From Rhabditoides inermis (lineage: Eukaryota > Nematoda > Chromadorea > Rhabditida > Rhabditidae): a DNA stretch of 64,000 bases. The notes beneath the pieces were generated by a model. It searched no databases, was not told the DNA's origin, and saw only the letters and a program-made list of their open reading frames with translations. The stretch covers positions 139,501-203,500 of the forward strand of contig CAWZYM010000027.1 in the NCBI GenBank assembly GCA_963966185.1, written 5' to 3'. Of the stretch, positions 58,901 through 64,000 are shown piece by piece (the stretch's first letter is position 1; each line of letters opens with the position of its first letter). The position numbers and the translations under genes are program-made.

Positions 58901-60637
58901 CGAAAGAAATATTGGGTGTGCGGAGAGAGGAGACGAAAAAGTAAGGGTAGCAGACAGAAACACTTTTTTTCGACCCGCGCGGCCTTTACGTCTCTCCGTC
59001 TTTCTTTGCCTTTCTAAGAGGACTCACCAAGTCACCTCTCATTGTCGTTGAATATGAGCATATTGTATTGTGTTTTTAAGGAAAATAACAGATGTAAATG
59101 CGACATGTGTACATTACAAATGCGATCAGTTGAAATTAAGGAGTTACATGTGTTGTGTTTAGGAGGAGGAGAGCGTGGAGAACTGCGTGGAGTGCTTGGA
59201 GCTGTGCCAGTCGCACCAGTGGCTGGCAGTGGGCCGCAACGACGGCAGTCTCTGCGTCTACGAACTCGACTCGGCCATACCCCGTTTCATGTTCCGCTCG
59301 CCCACCAACGTCGTGCGTACTCTTTCACATTTCACATTTTACTTTCAATATTCAAACCGACCAAAAAAGAATCCGTAGAACACATTATGTTAAGTGCACA
59401 GCGCATTGATAATTTGTACTGATAACTGTATATGTTGTAGTAACAATCGATGTCTGAACAGATGTTCGCGAGTTGGCGTCATACGATCACGCCTTGCGAC
59501 TTGCGACCGTATTTAGTGAATCACGAGGGGCTGTGAGTGTGAATATATGTGTGGGGTGTGGGGGCTTAACTGTACGGTTGCATCTATCTATTTAGTGTCG
59601 GTTGATAGTGAGCACTGTCATATCTCCAATTGTCGCCCTTATCTCGAAAGAGTGGACGGAAACGGCTCAGTGGCGTATAGACAATATCTCTAGGGATGCC
59701 TGGCTCTAGATAGGACACAAGTCAAGTGATAGTAATTGGCGATTGGCAAACCAACAGGTGATAGGTGAAATTACAGAAGTGGGCGTGTCGCGTATCTACC
59801 ACGTATGTACCTAGTACGGATTAGCAGTAATCGAGATTGGAAGTCAATCAATCAATCGTTTATCCGGAATCGTTATATCTGAATATGACAACACAATCAT
59901 GATGATATGAAGCATACAGTAATGCCTAGGATGCTAGATACATACATAGGCTAACACCGGGGAAAGACAGGTAGGCTGACGAGGTTAGTGGCGGGAAGAA
60001 GATACTTGATCGCCTATCATTCCTGGACCATCTTGACGTGTATATCTCCGAGTTTACCTTTGCTTCCATGCCAATTGGTATCTCCTCGCGCCATAGCTGC
60101 TTCCACATGAGGGTACTTCCCGCCGCCTCACTGGTTATTCGAGAAGGATTTTTGTCGATGACCGATCATTCAGCGGCGGCGGGGTAAAATGAAGACCCGA
60201 CCGCACGCCACGGGGAAAAGAAGAAGAGAGGGTTGGAAGTCAGTTGTGCTAATGTGTATATAGTAGGGGGTAGCAGAGCAGTGTGGTATGATGAAGCTAG
60301 TGTCAAACGAGAGATGTATGTATGGACTGCGCAAACGAGTGTGTGGTTGTAGGCGATTACCCGAGCGATGTGGTCGGTGGAACAGGGCGCGCCTATCCTG
60401 GTGACTGGCAGCTGCGACGGAGGCATCCGCGTGTTCGACGCCCGCAACGGATCCGTCGCCAAGGAACTCAACCAGGCCGGAGATGAGGCGAGTGCTGAGC
60501 GAGGGAGAGGGGAGAGGACAGCCAGATGACTGTGTGTTTAGGTGCTGGATCTGATTGTGCTGCAGATTAACCCGTGCCGTCTGATGACTGCCTGTGGTGG
60601 TGGAGCCATTCGCATCTTCCACGTCAACGAGGAGTGA
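55966..60637 (+). CDS. AAMP: AAMP (angio-associated migratory cell protein) WD40 protein, 431 aa
   Basis: WD-repeat protein whose yeast relative Sqt1 chaperones ribosomal protein uL16. Exons: 55966-56150, 56189-56258, 56304-56394, 56449-56591, 56905-57030, 57648-57782, 57825-57989, 59163-59312, 60353-60487 and 60542-60637. Phases close; length matches human AAMP (434). The N-terminus is acidic with LVLDQEFLDENEVLKVIPLD. WD40 blades are visible (ERWLVSGGEDDVAFLWDL; SSLLATADMSGKIII; DILFAGGKDGMVWMWLI; RRLMSGYADGTVRLWQL; APICAVGTEKGTVILLN; QWLAVGRNDGSLCVYEL; PILVTGSCDGGIRVFDA; CRLMTACGGGAIRIFHV). Intron 60488-60541 starts with GC (GAG|GCGAGT). The 59313-60352 intron holds dispersed-repeat copy B. 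TFIIA-gamma follows 224 bases downstream. Confidence 0.95.
57990..59162. other. Largest AAMP intron (1.17 kb)
   Basis: No exon of AAMP or another gene could be supported. No match to the other repeats in the window was noticed. Confidence 0.45.
59858..60229 (-). repeat. Dispersed repeat, copy B, inside an AAMP intron
   Basis: Inverted relative to copy A (22446-22838). Both ends of the similarity are retained (CGTTTATCCGGAATCGTTAT at the left, CCCGACCGCACGCC near the right). The copies differ by many substitutions and small indels, so they are old or belong to a diverse family. Confidence 0.8.
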
Positions 60638-60861
60638 TGTAGTACAGCGTTGATAGATTTCTAATCATGTTATCGAATGTGTTACTCGAGTTTGTTATGT
60701 TGTTGGTTATTGTTTATTGATCTGTTGAGTTTCCACATAGTTTACTTTACATAAATGTTTATGGTTGATTAGTCGATTGATTGCTATGTTTCAGTCGTTG
60801 CCATACGATTTAATACCTAGTGTGCACATTTGTACTATGTATGCTAACGTATCTATTTCGG

Positions 60862-61233
60862 ATGGCGACGTATGTGATGTACCGACAGACGACAGTAGGC
60901 GAGAGCCTTCAGAAAACACTCGACGACTTTATCCAGGTGAGTATTAGAGACAAAGAGTGGAGAGAGACGGTGTTCTCGTTTCAGGAGGGTCTGATCACTC
61001 CGCAGCTGGCAATGAAGGTGTGGGCGACATTCGATAAGTGCATCAACAAGGCGCTGTCTACTCGCGTCAAGAACAAGATGTTCTTCAAGGGAGAGAAGCT
61101 GCGTGCGTACCGCTTCTGCGACAACGTATGGACGTTCCTGATGGAAGGCGTCGACTTCCGCGACGGCGTCGACGGACGAGTGGATAGAGTGAAGATTGTG
61201 GCGTGCGATGGGAGCGCCAAGGCCACTGTCTAG
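60862..61233 (+). CDS. GTF2A2: TFIIA gamma subunit (GTF2A2), copy 1, 107 aa
   Basis: Small subunit of general factor TFIIA, which stabilises TBP on the TATA box. Two exons: 60862-60936 and 60985-61233. The family pattern is complete: YRQTTVGESLQKTLDDFIQ, then [51 protein letters not shown] and the C-terminal signature DRVKIVACDGSAKA. Human GTF2A2 is 109 aa. The gene starts 224 bases after AAMP on the same strand, with acceptor-like TGTTTCAG about 65 bases before the ATG. The second copy follows at 61619. Confidence 0.95.
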   Translation: MATYVMYRQTTVGESLQKTLDDFIQVSIRDKEWRETVFSFQEGLITPQLAMKVWATFDKCINKALSTRVKNKMFFKGEKLRAYRFCDNVWTFLMEGVDFRDGVDGRVDRVKIVACDGSAKATV

Positions 61234-61618
61234 CCCTCTTGTCATCTACCTCTCAAGAGGTCTGTGTATAGTTGATTGAGTTTTACGTTTTACAATTCCG
61301 CTTTCAATTCCTTGCGATTCATGAGTTTCATATTTTGTAGTCCGACTAGTTTCTTTTCACATTTCATATAAGCGCCTTCTCGCTCTTTATTCGTGTGGTA
61401 TACCGTGTTGTTGTCTTCATAATTGTGATGTGATTGTCTCTCAGCTGAAATAATTTAAAGAAATAATGCAAAAGATGTATATTTACCAAAAAATAAATTA
61501 TTTGTAAAACGTTTGGCGACCAGTTATAATCAATGAGTTTGAAACTCTCATGAAATATCTCGTGCTTGGTGCATCGACGCGGGCATACGGTGATGGATTA
61601 AGAGATGGGCGTTGTAGA

Positions 61619-62117
61619 ATGACGTCGTATGTGATGTATCGCGGGACGACTGTGGGCACTGCCCTGCAGGACACTCTGGATCAGTTCGTCGACGAGGGAC
61701 TCATTCCCAAGCACCTCGCACTCAAGGTGATCAGAAAGAGGAAGAGGGAGGGGGAGGAAAGACACATTTCAGGTGATGACCGTATTCGACCGCAACATCA
61801 ACCGCGCGCTCACCCACCGCGCCAAGAACAAGGTGAGAGATGGGAAAGAGAGGTTAGAGATGGCTATTGTCTTGTCTCGCTTCCAGATGCAGTTCTCTGC
61901 GCAGCGCCTGGCCACGTACCGCTTCTGCGACAACGTCTGGACGTTCGTGCTGGAGGGCGTCGAGTTCCGCGACTCGCACCGCTCCTTCGACAGGCCCATC
62001 GACAGGGTCAAGGCGCGTATTTTGCACCTCCCATGATACTTCCTGTGTTTTTTTGTTGTTACGAAATGTTTGTAGGTGGTTGCGTGCGACGGTCGCCCCA
62101 CACAGACCGACAACTAG
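61619..62117 (+). CDS. GTF2A2: TFIIA gamma subunit paralogue, copy 2, 111 aa
   Basis: Four exons: 61619-61726, 61773-61832, 61887-62012 and 62076-62117. It keeps the family core ([52 protein letters not shown]) but has a longer loop after [11 protein letters not shown] and a different tail (TQTDN). It has two extra introns compared with copy 1. The last intron begins with GC (AAG|GCGCGT); reading through it would replace the conserved VVACDG end, so the GC-AG intron is favoured. The ATG is one base behind an acceptor (GTTGTAG). AATAAA is at 62264-62269. Confidence 0.9.
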
Positions 62118-62263
62118 GCGTTCGCTTCACTCGTGTACTATCTACATACACTCCCGCCCTCACTCACTTGTCGCTTTACGCTCCCGCGATCTCCCCTCGC
62201 CTATCTCCTTCCACCAGGGTTATACCCATTGCCCATCTTCTCATATTGTTGATATAGTTGTTG

Positions 62264-62269
62264 AATAAA
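62264..62269 (+). terminator. Poly(A) signal AATAAA of TFIIA-gamma copy 2
   Basis: Canonical hexamer about 150 bases after the stop codon at 62115-62117. Confidence 0.6.
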
Positions 62270-62763
62270 GTTGGTTATTTGGATTATTGATTTGAATCTG
62301 ATTCATCAATTGATATAAAAACTATGGGGGGAAATTATGTGTGAATGGGAATGGTACTATGAATCATAGCAGGTGTCATGTTCCAGCTTCCCACTGGCCA
62401 CTGTGCCAGCTGCCTACCACCTACTAGCTCGCAACCATTTTTCCTTTTCTTTTTCGTAAATTCAGACACGTTGTTTCTTATATTCAGTACTATTTCGAAA
62501 TAATGCTCTAGGTTCGAAACATATATTGCCCTTGACTCTCAATTATCTCAAAACCACTCATGAAACCACTGCGCGCTGCAACAGAGTGGAACACTCGTAA
62601 TGCAACTTCTTGAAAGGATTCTTGAAACGTTGCGCGGCTTGCAAACCGGTACGGTTCGACGCGACACATATGTATGTATGTTGCTTCTGACACTAGCAGA
62701 ATACGCAAGTATGAATGCGGATGGTTATTGATGAGCTCAGCTCGATGAAAGGAGAGGGCACAT

Positions 62764-63589
62764 TTAGTGGCGGGCGACATATCCCGAGGAGCGAGGGGGG
62801 CACGGGCAGTAGGCGGCGTCGTTTCCGGGCAGTCCGGGGCCTCCGGGGCCTCCAGGCTTTCCGTCTCCTCCGGGACCGCCAGGGTTTCCGGGCGCTCCCA
62901 TCGGTCCAGCGGGTCCGGGCTGTCCGTCCTGTCGGGCATTCCAGGGGCTCCGTTGTTTCCGGGAGTTCCCATGGGTCCAGCGGGTCCGGGTCCTCCGGGC
63001 ATGCGTGTCCCTTCTGTCCGTCCTGTCCAGGCTGGCCGGGCTGTCCGGAGCGCCGGCATTCCAGGGGCTCCAGCGTCTCCAGCGGGTCCGGGCGCTCCGG
63101 GCTGTCCATCGGATCCGGGGGACCAGCCATACCGGGCATGCCGTCGTTTCCAGCCGGTCCGGGCTGTCCGTCGGGTCCGGGCGGTCCAGCCGGTCCAGGC
63201 GGGCACTTGATGCAAGCAGTGTCCATGGGCGGGCAGGTGATGGGTCCGTAGGTGACCTGGCTGTCCATTCCCTTGGGTCCGGGCTGTCCAGGCAAACCGG
63301 GCATACCGGGCTGTCCGGGGGGTCCGGGCGGGCCGGGCGGGGCAGGTGGGCTTGGTGGGCTCGCACTGGCAGTGCGCCGGCAGACCGGCGTAGTTCTGCC
63401 TCTTCTGACGGAAGATGGAGTTGAAGGGGTTCTCGCGGGGCTTGGAGGGAGGCGACACGGTGACCTGGAAGTCCATCATCTCCGTCCACGCAGAGTCCGT
63501 TTCCACACGGAACACCTGCACGCCGTCCAGCACCTCATCGTGCACCTGCAAAGGGAGGGAGTGGGGAGTGAGAAGAGATGGAAGGGGGT

Positions 63590-63622
<33 letters not shown>

Positions 63623-63776
63623 CGGAGAGACGGAGAAAGAGAGAGAGAAAAAGAGATAGATGGCTGCGCACCTCGTTGATGGTGTTGTAGAGAGAGGGGA
63701 TGACGACAAGGCAGGCCACGATGGCGAGTGTGGCCGCCGCGGAGGCGACTCCGACGAGGACCTTCTCGGCAGACAT
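62764..63776 (-). CDS. Second cuticle collagen, reading frame broken five times
   Basis: Minus-strand exon 1 is 63776-63672 ([20 protein letters not shown]: basic start and signal-anchor). Exon 2 spans 63545-62764. Exon 2 begins in frame with a helical region, a dibasic-type site ([10 protein letters not shown]) and a Cys box ([11 protein letters not shown]). The Gly-X-Y helix is then spread over all three frames, shifting near 63340, 63118, 63050, 63000 and 62935. Every segment is clean Gly-X-Y, includes the expected Cys interruption ([15 protein letters not shown]) and ends normally ([17 protein letters not shown]). Each break lies in or beside a run of C/G such as CCCGG, where a single missing or extra base restores the phase. 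Assembly error at short homopolymers is likelier than old decay, because the triplet periodicity is otherwise perfect. Confidence 0.75.
63597..63625. repeat. (GA)n tract in the collagen intron
   Basis: Lies in intron 63671-63546. In the gene's sense it is a pyrimidine tract upstream of the TTTGCAG acceptor. Confidence 0.8.
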
Positions 63777-63806
63777 GACTGCTGTCGCCTCCTCGCCCTC
63801 GCCTCC

Positions 63807-63814
63807 TTATAAGG
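63807..63814 (-). promoter_or_regulatory. TATA-like box of the second collagen
   Basis: TTATAAGG on the + strand, read CCTTATAA on the minus strand, about 32 bases before the ATG. The leader would then be extremely short or absent. Confidence 0.45.
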
Positions 63815-64000
63815 GCGCACGCGCCGCCCCCGCCAGCCAGTCCACTCGTAGTTGGCTCAAGGTGACGCCGCCTCGCTTCTCTCCACACACCCACCCTATC
63901 ACGCAAATAGCTAATCTAATCGATTTTCTGTATTGCCAGCGGGTGTGAAATGGCTATGTGTTCCAGTCCAAGGCTAAGCCGCCTGATCTATGCTAACATT
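63815..64000. other. Right edge, upstream of the second collagen
   Basis: Nothing beyond the presumed collagen promoter is recognisable in these last bases. Confidence 0.4.

Noticed and set aside
61550..62257. Read-through of TFIIA-gamma copy 2 as a single 235-codon frame
   Set aside because: It translates introns and destroys the conserved [10 protein letters not shown] and VVACDG motifs that the spliced model retains.

Overview
This window is eukaryotic nuclear DNA, most likely from a nematode. Protein genes are split by many short GT-AG introns with (T)TTCAG-type acceptors, and several start codons sit just behind an acceptor-like TTTCAG/TTGCAG, as trans-spliced nematode mRNAs do. The gene set also fits: two single-helix cuticle collagens, a CND-1 type NeuroD factor, an FE65 homologue and a short amphiphysin. 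The species cannot be named from the sequence. Exons are GC-rich, while introns and spacers carry long (GA)n/(CT)n tracts. All coordinates below come from manual splicing with codon-phase bookkeeping.

Layout. 1-5.1 kb (-): 5' part of an FE65/APBB (feh-1) gene running off the left edge. 6.3-7.3 kb (+): unrecognised single-pass membrane protein. 8.1-11.0 kb (+): papain-family cathepsin with an N-terminal membrane anchor. 11.3-20.9 kb (+): two Lys/Glu-rich proteins of unknown function flanking an F-box-like gene, with a tRNA-derived foldback element and a 434-bp tandem duplication. 21.4-22.4 kb (-): PTTG1IP homologue. 22.4-26.1 kb: 3.6-kb spacer with a dispersed repeat and many TACCGTA heptamers. 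26.1-27.3 kb (+): cnd-1/NeuroD. 27.6-34.6 kb (-): complete ISWI ATPase whose largest intron contains an unrelated + strand gene (29.2-31.3 kb). 34.9-47.0 kb (+): KEOPS subunit Pcc1, a GRIP-domain golgin and a METTL18-type histidine methyltransferase. 47.2-48.4 kb (-): intact cuticle collagen. 49.1-51.9 kb (-): amphiphysin/BIN1. 52.8-55.4 kb (-): Enhancer of Polycomb. 56.0-60.6 kb (+): AAMP WD40 protein. 60.9-62.1 kb (+): two tandem TFIIA-gamma genes. 62.8-63.8 kb (-): second collagen with five apparent frame breaks.

Most genes are conserved housekeeping genes: chromatin (isw-1, Enhancer of Polycomb), general transcription (TFIIA-gamma x2), translation and RNA modification (AAMP, Pcc1, METTL18), and membrane traffic (golgin, amphiphysin). 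Several same-strand neighbours lie 225-400 bp apart, compatible with nematode operons. The most unusual items are the nested gene with a possible TIR-like fold, the membrane-anchored cathepsin, the tandem TFIIA-gamma pair, at least five GC-AG introns, the TACCGTA cluster at cnd-1, the foldback SINE pair, and repetitive coding exons whose reading frame is broken, which may be assembly error. No CRISPR array, virus, toxin gene or intact tRNA/rRNA gene was seen.
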